From positions 62,001-126,000 of the forward strand of contig CAJQKV010000007.1 in the NCBI GenBank assembly GCA_905479015.1: a stretch of DNA of 64,000 nucleotides, in the 5' to 3' direction. Positions 9,603 through 17,455 of this stretch are shown here, in pieces. The notes below the pieces were generated by a model that saw only the letters and a program-made list of their open reading frames with translations, had not been told where the DNA came from and searched no databases. Origin of the DNA: an uncultured Cyclobacteriaceae bacterium (GTDB taxonomy: Bacteria > Bacteroidota > Bacteroidia > Cytophagales > Cyclobacteriaceae). Made by a program: the position numbers and the translations under genes. Positions within the stretch are counted from its first letter, which is position 1. Every line of letters begins with the position of its first letter.

Positions 9603-10792
9603 AAAAATCACTTTTAGCCTCCTTCATTTTCTTTGGACTGACCGGCAGTTGGTACCATCAGTTATCTGCACATTTTTTTGAGTTTCGCACTCCAAATCAA
9701 ATGGCTTTTTGGTTTTTTATTTTATTGCCTCTAATGGCACTCCGCTTTGCTCCTATTGCTCCCTTTAAAAACAACTTCTTTACATTTTTTATCTCTCTTT
9801 GGCTCATCTCTATGATTTTGGGATCCTATCCTTTGACCCAATATTTGATCGGAATAACTGATCATGGGTGGCTTTGGATCAACATCATGGCCATGACCAC
9901 TGTATTTATGGGGACCCAATTAAAAATGAAGTGGCTCGTGCTCCCCATGCTCACCGCTGGCCTCGTTTGGATGATCCCTTTTGCCTTTACACCTAATCAA
10001 AAAAATTATACAGAAAATGTCATCTCATCTATAAAAACACGAAAAGGAGTCATCGATCACGTTCTATGGAACGACGATCAGTGGACCTATTATAACGGTC
10101 GATTAAGCACGGCCACCCCAGATCAAAGTATGTATGGTGAAGCCACTTTATATCCCTTATTACAAGTACTCCCCAAAGAGGCCAAGATACTGATCATTGG
10201 TGGGGATAATGGGGTCATCGTTCAGCAACTAGCAACCTCTAAATTTCATTATCAATCACTTCACATACTCCCCTATGACCTAGATTTTCTCCACCATCAA
10301 TTGAAGGATTTGAATCACGATTTGATGACCCTCATTGACCAAAATATAAGCTCATTTGTTGAGACCACGGCACTCCATTTTGATGCCATCATCATTGATT
10401 TATTTGACCCGGCAAGTAGTTTGGAAATGCACGCTTTCATGCAACCCTATTTTACCGAAAAATTACTGAGTAAGTTGGATACCACAGGTTTTCTCTTGAC
10501 CCAAATTGGAGATGTCTATAAACAACCCGAATTATTTAAAACCTATACCGATCAAATGACCTTATTAAATTACGGAACCGTCCCATATCACTTACAAATT
10601 CCTACTATTGGGCAAATGGGTTGGGTTTTGGTATCAAAGGAATATTCAAGCACTCAACTGGCCACTGCGCTCAGAGATGCGCGTAAACCTTTCACCTCCC
10701 AATGGTGGAATGATGAAACCATGGCGATGATGATGTCAATGGGTAAACAGGATTACTTTATGGAAAAAGACAGGTCAATAAACAGAAATTAA
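9599..10792 (+). CDS. membrane-anchored, degenerate spermidine-synthase-like protein
   Basis: A 397-residue protein with about four membrane segments (residues 1-135) and a C-terminal SpeE-like AdoMet-fold domain (about 150-380). The domain is recognisable but altered. The nucleotide loop is GGDNG (201-205) instead of GGGDG. The substrate motif reads DQSMYGE (175-181) instead of DE.YHE, losing the conserved His. The DxxDP element (DLFDP, about 267-271) remains. It may bind a different substrate, be regulatory, or pair with the intact enzyme at 12292-13845. The start is a TTG overlapping the channel stop; the first ATG (residue 35) would delete a membrane segment. Confidence 0.78.
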   Translation: MKKSLLASFIFFGLTGSWYHQLSAHFFEFRTPNQMAFWFFILLPLMALRFAPIAPFKNNFFTFFISLWLISMILGSYPLTQYLIGITDHGWLWINIMAMTTVFMGTQLKMKWLVLPMLTAGLVWMIPFAFTPNQKNYTENVISSIKTRKGVIDHVLWNDDQWTYYNGRLSTATPDQSMYGEATLYPLLQVLPKEAKILIIGGDNGVIVQQLATSKFHYQSLHILPYDLDFLHHQLKDLNHDLMTLIDQNISSFVETTALHFDAIIIDLFDPASSLEMHAFMQPYFTEKLLSKLDTTGFLLTQIGDVYKQPELFKTYTDQMTLLNYGTVPYHLQIPTIGQMGWVLVSKEYSSTQLATALRDARKPFTSQWWNDETMAMMMSMGKQDYFMEKDRSINRN

Positions 10793-12295
10793 TTGGAGCG
10801 CAGGAAATTCATCAAAAAAACGGCCTTAGGCCTTTCAGTACCATTCTGGCTCACTTCTTGCCATTCTGATTTCTTGAATGGAAACGACTTCCCTATTTCG
10901 GTTTCTTCATTGGCGCAATCTGGACATTTAATAAAAAATGCCCTCACCCTTGGGGTCAGTAAAAAACGTCAAACCGAAACCCTCATCGTAGGTGGGGGCC
11001 TCGCAGGTATGGCAGCTGCCTATACTTTGAAACATAAAGATTATCTACTTGTAGAACTCGATGATCGCTATGGAGGCTCCTCCTCGGCCAATAATTACCA
11101 AGGCATCGCCTTAGGTCGAGGTGCGCATTATGATTTGGCCTACCCTGCCTACTATGGAGCAGAGGTCTTGAAAATGTTTGAACAGTTGGGGGTTATTGAA
11201 TATCAAGCATGGACTGACAGTTGGTCTTTCAAGGATCGTCAACACCTTATTCCGGCTGCCCGTCGTCAGCAATGTTTTCAAGATGGTAGATTGAGAAAAG
11301 CGGTCATGCCAAAAACAGCCGCTTCTCAAAAATTAATGGAACGGCTGCTGCCATTTGAAGGCCGCATGGTCATGCCTACTCGCTTAACTCCCCCTGATCT
11401 TCAATATTTAGATCACATGACATTTGATGCCTTTTTGAATGCCCAAAATATCGATACAGATCCTTCTTTCAGAAAACTCATTGATTACCAAATGTTGGAT
11501 GATTATGGAGGGACCAGTCAACAAGTTTCAGCACTCGCCGGAATCCATTATTATACCTGTCGACCTTATCAAAAACAGTTTGTTGAACTTTTTTCAGCAC
11601 CTGAAGGGAATCAATATTTTGTCAATAAAATACATAAACAGCTCTCCTCACAGCGGATCCTTAATCAGCATTTGGTTTATCATATTGAAAAACAAGGTGC
11701 GGGCTATTTAGTCGATGTCTTGGACATTACACATAACGAACGGTTACAAATAAAGACGGATGCCCTCATTTATGCTGGCCAAAAACACAGCCTTCCTTAT
11801 ATTGCTCCAGAAATAGATTCTCCATTTAAAAAAAATGTCTACGCCCCTTGGATGGTTGTCAATATTTTGATGAAGCAAAAGCCAAATAATTATGGTTTTT
11901 GGCAAAATGAGTATTTGGACAGTGAATCGGGCTTTTTGGGCTTTATAGATTCAAGTGTGCAACACCAAGGAAGCCTTAAAGGACTGCAGTGCCTTACCGG
12001 TTATTATTGCCTCAAACCTGAGCATCGCAGCCAATTGCTGACCGTAGCAGATCACAAGGACCGCATCGTCAATGAAACACTGACGTACATGCGCGCTATG
12101 GTCAAAGGGCCCATTCAGCCAGAGGCGGCCTTTATTCATGTCATGGGACATGCCATGTCCATACCCACTCCCCATTACTTATTCAATCCCTATCCAGAAA
12201 TAGGAAATTTTAAATTTGCCGGAGCCGATACGGGTAGATTACCCCTTCTCTTTGAGGCCATTGATTCGGGTATTATGGCAGCTAATTCCCTTTAA
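10793..12295 (+). CDS. exported FAD-dependent amine-oxidase-like oxidoreductase
   Basis: A 500-residue flavoprotein. It starts MERRKFIKKTALGLSVPFW with a following LTSC, so it looks like a Tat-exported lipoprotein. The FAD-binding dinucleotide fold is at about residues 62-82 (IVGGGLAGMAAAY, then VELDDRYGG), and the C-terminal FAD motif is FAGADTGRLPLLFEAIDSG. This layout matches the flavin amine oxidase/protoporphyrinogen oxidase superfamily. Its place after SpeD- and SpeE-like genes suggests oxidation of a polyamine-like product outside the cytoplasm. The substrate is not established. The TTG start abuts the previous stop. The gene converges on the leftward arm, overlapping its last gene by 4 bases. 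Confidence 0.8.
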   Translation: MERRKFIKKTALGLSVPFWLTSCHSDFLNGNDFPISVSSLAQSGHLIKNALTLGVSKKRQTETLIVGGGLAGMAAAYTLKHKDYLLVELDDRYGGSSSANNYQGIALGRGAHYDLAYPAYYGAEVLKMFEQLGVIEYQAWTDSWSFKDRQHLIPAARRQQCFQDGRLRKAVMPKTAASQKLMERLLPFEGRMVMPTRLTPPDLQYLDHMTFDAFLNAQNIDTDPSFRKLIDYQMLDDYGGTSQQVSALAGIHYYTCRPYQKQFVELFSAPEGNQYFVNKIHKQLSSQRILNQHLVYHIEKQGAGYLVDVLDITHNERLQIKTDALIYAGQKHSLPYIAPEIDSPFKKNVYAPWMVVNILMKQKPNNYGFWQNEYLDSESGFLGFIDSSVQHQGSLKGLQCLTGYYCLKPEHRSQLLTVADHKDRIVNETLTYMRAMVKGPIQPEAAFIHVMGHAMSIPTPHYLFNPYPEIGNFKFAGADTGRLPLLFEAIDSGIMAANSL

Positions 12296-13845
12296 TACAA
12301 ATCCCACCGCCCATCGAGATAATAATGGTACAGCACAGGGTCGTGCAGTCTATTGATGGCAATTGATGTATAATCTGCTTCAAAGACTTCCGATCCAAAA
12401 GAGGAAATTCTCGTCAATGTGGCATCCGTCAACCACTGCGTAGGCAGCGTCCCCAAGGAAGCCGATTGCAATTCGTTTTTCAGATCTCGTTCTTGTTTTG
12501 AACCCATCACCCAACCCCATTCACCTAAAGATAAGACTTGATTGTGTAGTTTCAAGGTGTTAAATCCTGCCGATTGTATGGTAAGATCAATGCAATCAAA
12601 AGCTTGACGCGCATAATAAGGACTGCCTGCTTGTGTAATCATCATGCCTTTTTCATTCAATACTTGATGTACTAAACCATAAAATTCACGACTATAAAGC
12701 CGTCCAAGATCTACCGTTCTAGGATCTGGAAAATCAGCAATTACCACATCAAACCGTACTTGAGTTTCTGCTAAAAATTGAAAGCCATCTTGGTTGATTA
12801 CAGTTACCCGATCATCATTCAAAGAATTTTCATTGATGTCCAACATAATGGGATGGTTTTGAGCCATGGAAGTAACCGCAGGGTCCAAATCCACCAATAC
12901 TATTTGGGACACTTCAGGATATTTGAGTAACTCCCGTACCGCCACACCGTCACCTCCCCCGAGTACCAATACAGATCGCGCTCCTTTTGAAAGTACCATC
13001 GGTGCATGAACTAGAGGTTCATGATATAGGGCTTCATCAAGAGTACTCAATTGTTGATTCCCATTAAGAAACAGCCAATAATCACCTTTTGAATACGTCA
13101 TGACTATTTTTTGATAACGAGACTGCTCACTATAAACCACCAAGTCACGATAGCGAATGCGATCTCCCCAATTCACCACATCTTTAGAAAGAAAAGCAGC
13201 AGCGCTCAGAATAATTAGAACGCCTACTATGTAGGTGAGAAATCTCGTTTTTTGCCTTTTTTGAAGATCTTCCCAAGTGGCCCACAATAACAGCAAGGCC
13301 ACCATGAAATTAACACTTCCCAAGATCAAAGGGGTATAGACCAATCCTAAAATAGGCAATCCAACAAAAGCAAAGAAAATACCCCCAACCAAACTCCCAT
13401 AATAATCATTTTCCAAAGCAGAAGAAATATTGACTTTCAATTTTTCAAATTTTTCATTTAAACGAATGACAATGGGTATTTCCATACCGATCAGGAGTCC
13501 AATGAGGACACTCAAAAAATAAATAACGAAGGTGGTATTGCCATAAAAGGCAAAACAAACGTAGACGATGACCGTAACATTAGAGGCAATGACAGAAAGC
13601 AGAAACTCTATGGCAATGAATTTTTCTAATAATTTTTCTTCGAATTTTTTGGACAATCGACTACCCAGCCCCATCGAAAAAAGCATCATGGAGACAATCA
13701 TGGTCCATTGAAAAACGGAGTCTCCGAGAAAATAGGTCGCTAAGGTAGAAATGGTATATTCTGAAACTATACCCGCCAATCCCGTGGCAAAAAGGGCTAT
13801 TTTCAGTAAAGTAGAAGTTTTTTTCAAGGATTCTATAATGCCCAA
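12292..13845 (-). CDS. membrane-anchored spermidine-synthase-like aminopropyltransferase
   Basis: A 517-residue protein with about seven membrane segments (residues 10-220) and a cytoplasmic SpeE domain (about 230-500). Motifs are intact: FLNGNQQLSTLDEALYHE (259-276), the AdoMet loop LVLGGGDGVAVREL (GGGDG at 296-300), the acidic VDLDP (318-322), and ADFPDP later. It likely transfers an aminopropyl group from decarboxylated AdoMet to an amine at the membrane face. The TTG at 13845 overlaps the DUF350 gene by 13 bases; another TTG six codons on is possible and no ATG occurs before residue 49. It ends the leftward arm and meets the flavoprotein gene tail to tail. Confidence 0.88.
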   Translation of the reverse strand: MGIIESLKKTSTLLKIALFATGLAGIVSEYTISTLATYFLGDSVFQWTMIVSMMLFSMGLGSRLSKKFEEKLLEKFIAIEFLLSVIASNVTVIVYVCFAFYGNTTFVIYFLSVLIGLLIGMEIPIVIRLNEKFEKLKVNISSALENDYYGSLVGGIFFAFVGLPILGLVYTPLILGSVNFMVALLLLWATWEDLQKRQKTRFLTYIVGVLIILSAAAFLSKDVVNWGDRIRYRDLVVYSEQSRYQKIVMTYSKGDYWLFLNGNQQLSTLDEALYHEPLVHAPMVLSKGARSVLVLGGGDGVAVRELLKYPEVSQIVLVDLDPAVTSMAQNHPIMLDINENSLNDDRVTVINQDGFQFLAETQVRFDVVIADFPDPRTVDLGRLYSREFYGLVHQVLNEKGMMITQAGSPYYARQAFDCIDLTIQSAGFNTLKLHNQVLSLGEWGWVMGSKQERDLKNELQSASLGTLPTQWLTDATLTRISSFGSEVFEADYTSIAINRLHDPVLYHYYLDGRWDLY

Positions 13846-14696
13846 ATAATCAGCATCGATCCACCAACATAGGCAAAAGCTTCTACTATTGCGGCACCTA
13901 CATTGGGATCTTCTTGATTTACAATTTCATCGGTAAGCTTTTGGCCAGGCAATAATATCGTATCTGTCAAAAAACGAGCAATGGGCAAGAAGGCAAAACC
14001 CACAATCACGTTGAAACCTATATCTTGAAAGGTAATCATCCAACTGTCAAAATCATGGGACAGAGCATTGTTGATAAGATTTCCAATCGCTATGATAGCT
14101 CCAGAATAACCCACCGCAACCGCTATGTTTCCTCTTTCAATATGATCATGGATATCATAGGAGGTAATCAAATTATATATTTTTGAAGTTACAAAAAGAA
14201 TGATCTGACCCAATATCCAATAGATCAAAACATTGACTATGGGACCTGCTTCGCCATAACCCTCACCTGTAATAGCACCCATAACCACCAAGCCGGTGGC
14301 AATGGCATTCGCTCCTTCAACAATCCCTGTTCCTACATTTTTATCATCAAAAATCTCTTTTTTCAGATCAAATGTTGAAAGAATAATTTTATCATTGATG
14401 ATCAAAGACAAATTCAATAGGACAATAGACAATAATCCATAAATTCCAATACCTATCAAATCATTGACCAGCCCATCAGACTCACCGAGCATGACACTCC
14501 CAATAGATAGCAGTAAACCTATGAAATAACCTACGTGGGCAAAAGCAAAAGCCAAATTATCATTTTCAACCAATTCATAGGCCACTTTCACTCTTGGATG
14601 AAAGAGTTGATAAGCAATTTTTCCAATAAAAAAGAGTAGAAAACTGACTGCGATGTAAGTAATGGTTGTGAGTAATCCGTCCAATATAGTGAGCAT
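13833..14696 (-). CDS. DUF350 (YjfL-like) membrane protein, duplicated domain
   Basis: A 287-residue membrane protein with about eight hydrophobic segments arranged as two similar four-helix halves. Each half carries the DUF350 pattern: A.(A)VGY..G (DNLAFAFAHVGYFIG, then GNIAVAVGYSGAIIA) and a later GxxxVEGANAIATGLV / GAAIVEAFAYVGGS. E. coli YjfL belongs to this family and lies in an operon with a PspA paralogue. The duplication resembles longer Bacteroidota members. Function is unknown; the motifs suggest a small-molecule or ion conduit. It is co-transcribed with the membrane-anchored SpeE-like enzyme, whose start it overlaps. Confidence 0.82.
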   Translation of the reverse strand: MLTILDGLLTTITYIAVSFLLFFIGKIAYQLFHPRVKVAYELVENDNLAFAFAHVGYFIGLLLSIGSVMLGESDGLVNDLIGIGIYGLLSIVLLNLSLIINDKIILSTFDLKKEIFDDKNVGTGIVEGANAIATGLVVMGAITGEGYGEAGPIVNVLIYWILGQIILFVTSKIYNLITSYDIHDHIERGNIAVAVGYSGAIIAIGNLINNALSHDFDSWMITFQDIGFNVIVGFAFLPIARFLTDTILLPGQKLTDEIVNQEDPNVGAAIVEAFAYVGGSMLIIWAL

Positions 14697-14721
14697 ATCT
14701 TACGCGCTTTTGAGAGTTAAT

Positions 14722-15453
14722 TTATTTACCGAAACCACCACCAGAAGACCGAGAGCTTCCGAAGCTGCCACTTGATCTTGAAGTTCGACTTGTTACGTTA
14801 TTTTTGAAAGACGTACTTTTCGAACCCCAAGTAGACCTACTATTTCTGCTGTTGTTGTAAGCACTGTTGGTTCCGTAATAAGATCTTCCACCGCTACTTG
14901 GACCATAATATCTACGATTGGTCCCCGCATAGTTACCTCTCCAATCTCTATAATAGCCCCTACTGACAGGATAACTACCCATTCTTAACATGCTGGACAT
15001 AAAGGCATATTGGCCATAAAAGGCCCAAAAGCTGGATCCTCCTCGATTTTCCCATCTCCCATATTTTTGATTGCCTACATAGTTGTTGTACCCTGGAGGA
15101 GCTACCGTCTTGGTCAGTTTCCCCGTACTGTCTCGAGAAGCAATCTCCATACCCATGTCATTGATATAGTTATTAAATTCTTTCTCTCCCACCTCATGCC
15201 AATCAGAGACGACTTCTCTGGCATCATCTATTTGATTGTCTCGAATGATTTGATATTTGTGGAAATAACTTTTTGAAAAATTACCTTCTGCATTCATGTC
15301 ATTTAAGATGATGGTAAACATTTCATCCCGGGGAATGTTTTGAATGATCTCATCTAGGGGACTTTTTTGAAATCCACCACCTCCACAACTGATGAGCAGG
15401 GCCGATGCCAGAAAAGAAAAAATTATAAGGATTACAGGTCGTACAATTCTCAT
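14722..15453 (-). CDS. lipoprotein with Gly/Ser/Arg-rich tail (YjfM-like architecture)
   Basis: A 243-residue lipoprotein: a hydrophobic leader, a lipobox-like LLISC (Cys23) followed by four glycines, a soluble N-terminal part, an SSFWAFYGQYAFMSSML segment near residues 140-156, and a low-complexity tail rich in Gly, Ser, Arg, Tyr and Asn ending GGGFGK. The combination (lipoprotein, 'SFW' hydrophobic patch, GGFG-type tail) resembles DUF1190 proteins such as YgiB/YjfM. The position, within a PspA/DUF4178/DUF350 operon, matches YjfM. I see the architecture, not clear homology. It would be envelope-anchored and may bridge membrane and cell wall. Confidence 0.65.
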   Translation of the reverse strand: MRIVRPVILIIFSFLASALLISCGGGGFQKSPLDEIIQNIPRDEMFTIILNDMNAEGNFSKSYFHKYQIIRDNQIDDAREVVSDWHEVGEKEFNNYINDMGMEIASRDSTGKLTKTVAPPGYNNYVGNQKYGRWENRGGSSFWAFYGQYAFMSSMLRMGSYPVSRGYYRDWRGNYAGTNRRYYGPSSGGRSYYGTNSAYNNSRNSRSTWGSKSTSFKNNVTSRTSRSSGSFGSSRSSGGGFGK

Positions 15454-15477
15454 AAGACAAATCTATTCACAAATAAG

Positions 15478-16017
15478 CTATTCACTAGGTATAATATTCG
15501 AAAATTGAAATTCTTTTAAAACTAAACCAGCAGAAGCCTCAATATTTCTAATGTCCCATTGGGTAATTGACAGCACCTTGGTGGCTTCATCATTCAAGTA
15601 TTCCCAGGTAACCAACTCTTCCCAGTCTTCAGTCTCCTTGCTCAAGTCACGAAAATAGCCCGCAGCATCTTCTTCTAGATAATATAATTCTTCATCGAAA
15701 TGTATTTTTCGAGGAGGCTTTTCATTCTTTTCTATTTCATCCGTTATCGCCTCATCGATTTTACTGATCCGAATCGATTTACTCAATGATATCTCGAGTT
15801 CCCCTTCATCAGCAATATGTAAAAAAGCTACTTCGTCACCACTATCCACTTTATACTCACTGGTGAAATTATTGTTGCCCCAATCATATTTATAAACTTC
15901 CTTGACTACCCATGACCTCATATCATAGTCAAAAATAAATCCAACATTGAGATCTTTGAGTGACAAATTGGTCACATCGTAAGTGGGCGCTTTCTTTTTC
16001 TTGAAAAAATCAAACAT
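15478..16017 (-). CDS. DUF4178-like (YjfK-type) protein
   Basis: A 179-residue soluble protein beginning MFDFFKKKKAP, a basic amphipathic start suited to membrane contact. The body is beta-rich (SLKDLNVGFIFDYDMRSW, then WEELVTWEYLNDEATKVLSI), typical of DUF4178/DUF2491 proteins such as YjfK. No catalytic motif is evident. Its ATG overlaps the stop of the 47-residue membrane peptide gene (TAATG), so translation is coupled. In related operons this family stands between PspA and DUF350. It could act as a cytoplasmic adaptor; the role is unknown. Confidence 0.7.
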   Translation of the reverse strand: MFDFFKKKKAPTYDVTNLSLKDLNVGFIFDYDMRSWVVKEVYKYDWGNNNFTSEYKVDSGDEVAFLHIADEGELEISLSKSIRISKIDEAITDEIEKNEKPPRKIHFDEELYYLEEDAAGYFRDLSKETEDWEELVTWEYLNDEATKVLSITQWDIRNIEASAGLVLKEFQFSNIIPSE

Positions 16018-16160
16018 TATTCTAAAAATACTTTTTTAAAAACATACATCACCAATAGCAACAACAATAATATCAATCCCACTTTAAATAAGATAGAAAA
16101 AATAAAGCCAAAGACAAAAAAAGCGGCGATAATGATTAATATCGCCTTGAAAATATCCAT
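16017..16160 (-). CDS. 47-residue membrane peptide between PspA and the DUF4178-like protein
   Basis: An unlisted frame from the ATG at 16158-16160 to the TAA at 16017-16019. The product starts MDIFKAILIIIAAFFVFGF and contains two strongly hydrophobic segments (about residues 6-24 and 27-40) separated by a lysine, with a basic C-terminal KKVFLE. Its stop shares bases with the next ATG (TAATG), a strong sign of real translation. It starts 29 bases after the pspA stop. In sigma54-type Psp systems, small membrane proteins (PspB, PspC) recruit PspA. This peptide has no sequence likeness to them but holds a suitable position. Confidence 0.75.
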   Translation of the reverse strand: MDIFKAILIIIAAFFVFGFIFSILFKVGLILLLLLLVMYVFKKVFLE

Positions 16161-16189
16161 TTAAAAAAATTTATATTTTTGCTTCTTTA

Positions 16190-16897
16190 TTATTTCTTGA
16201 GACCCAACTTGGCTTTCATTGCGGCCAAATCATCCGCTGCCTTTACATTGGAATTATCCCCTAAAGCAGCATCAATCTCATTATCTAGGGATTTACTTTC
16301 ACCTGCGATTTCACCATACGCATCTGCTAAGGCCTCCTGCTGAGCCACTTTTTCTTTCATTCGTTCAAGCATCGCTACGGTACTATTGGTATCAATATTT
16401 GCCATTTGCTTATTTACCTTTGAAGTCGCTTCGCTCACTTTTACACGGGCTTTCAAAGTCCTCAATTCATTTTCAAAAGTACTGACATCAGACCTTAATT
16501 TTTTGATCTTTCCATCTAGTTGAGTCACATTCCCCTCGAATCGGGTCATCTCTTCCTTGGATCTTTGCATGGATTGAGAAAATTCCTCCTTCTTTGCCAA
16601 AGCTTCTCCAGCCAATCTATCGCCATCTGAAGCATCTAATTCACCTGCTTCTGCTTTCTTCAGCAATTGAATGGCCTTGTTTTCATAGTCTTGAGCTTTG
16701 TTTTTATTGGTTTGAAAATCATTTTTAGATCTGATCGCCATGGCTTTCACCTCAGCCATAGCCTTGAGGCTTTCATCTAAATCTTTTTTTAGATCTCTGA
16801 TGCCTTGTTCGGTCATCTTAATGGGATTCTCTAACTGATCCATTGCCGAATGTGCCTCGGCCTCTCCTACTTTAAAAAGTCTTTTAAAAACATTCAT
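16190..16897 (-). CDS. pspA: PspA/IM30-family membrane stress protein
   Basis: A 235-residue PspA/Vipp1-family protein. It opens with an amphipathic helix (MNVFKRLFKVGEAEAHSAMD) that contacts membranes in the family, followed by long coiled-coil helices with heptad-spaced Leu, Ala, Lys and Glu from about residue 20 to 190. A C-terminal segment ends DLAAMKAKLGLKK. Such proteins polymerise on stressed membranes and help keep the proton barrier. The operon context (YbjN-like upstream; DUF4178, DUF350 and lipoprotein downstream) matches the PspA paralogue YjfJ rather than the pspABC operon. No PspF-type activator is nearby. Confidence 0.92.
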   Translation of the reverse strand: MNVFKRLFKVGEAEAHSAMDQLENPIKMTEQGIRDLKKDLDESLKAMAEVKAMAIRSKNDFQTNKNKAQDYENKAIQLLKKAEAGELDASDGDRLAGEALAKKEEFSQSMQRSKEEMTRFEGNVTQLDGKIKKLRSDVSTFENELRTLKARVKVSEATSKVNKQMANIDTNSTVAMLERMKEKVAQQEALADAYGEIAGESKSLDNEIDAALGDNSNVKAADDLAAMKAKLGLKK

Positions 16898-16911
16898 GAT
16901 TTATTCTATTT

Positions 16912-17307
16912 TTATTTTTTACTAAATTCAATTATTTCATTGGTATATTCACTGAGTAATAAAGCCAACGCATTCAATGTTGCCTCTATCTCATTCAAAT
17001 CTAAATTTTCACATTCATGGGTATTGCGGAAAAAAACTTTTTTCCCTGATTCATCGATGGCAAAAGCACCATGAATAATGTCTCTATTTTTGATCAACAG
17101 CCTTTTATAGACCTCTAATGACTCATCTGTGAGCTCAAATAAAAATTGCTCCACAATAACGATGGGATCTGAGACAATTAATACGACATTTTTCATGCCC
17201 TCATCTTCTTTTTCAACGACCAAAATACCTTCTTCAGCATCTTGTGAAATAATTGAAAAATCAAGCTCCAACAAATAATCTCTTACTTTATCAAAATATG
17301 CATTCAT
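16912..17307 (-). CDS. YbjN/type III chaperone-like protein, first gene of the PspA operon
   Basis: A 131-residue acidic protein with the YbjN/T3SS-chaperone-like pattern: an N-terminal alpha-beta part, then VYKRLLIKNRDIIHGAFAID and FFRNTHECENLDLNEIE, which are hallmark blocks of YbjN-like proteins. In the E. coli yjf operon the equivalent slot holds YjfI (DUF2170), thought to share this fold. Such proteins commonly act as chaperones or adaptors. It lies 14 bases upstream of pspA and its promoter should lie in 17308-17455, divergent from the XRE regulator. Confidence 0.78.
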   Translation of the reverse strand: MNAYFDKVRDYLLELDFSIISQDAEEGILVVEKEDEGMKNVVLIVSDPIVIVEQFLFELTDESLEVYKRLLIKNRDIIHGAFAIDESGKKVFFRNTHECENLDLNEIEATLNALALLLSEYTNEIIEFSKK

Positions 17308-17433
17308 CTGTTCATTATATTTTTCATTAAATATCTATCTAATCCAACTATATCTCAAGTCAAAATTCTATTTTTTTGATCTCTAACATATATTTAGACT
17401 ACGAAGATGGTCAAAATTTATTACATTTACTAT

Positions 17434-17453
17434 AAATTGTGATAAAAATTGTG
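17434..17453 (+). repeat. tandem AAATTGTG direct repeat before the XRE regulator
   Basis: Two exact AAATTGTG units (17434-17441 and 17446-17453) spaced 12 bases start to start, ending 2 bases before the XRE gene ATG. The position suits an autoregulatory binding site that would block translation initiation or transcription. The 12-base phase is close to one helical turn, so a dimer could bind one face. It is short and AT-rich, so chance cannot be excluded. Confidence 0.3.
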
Positions 17454-17455
17454 TC

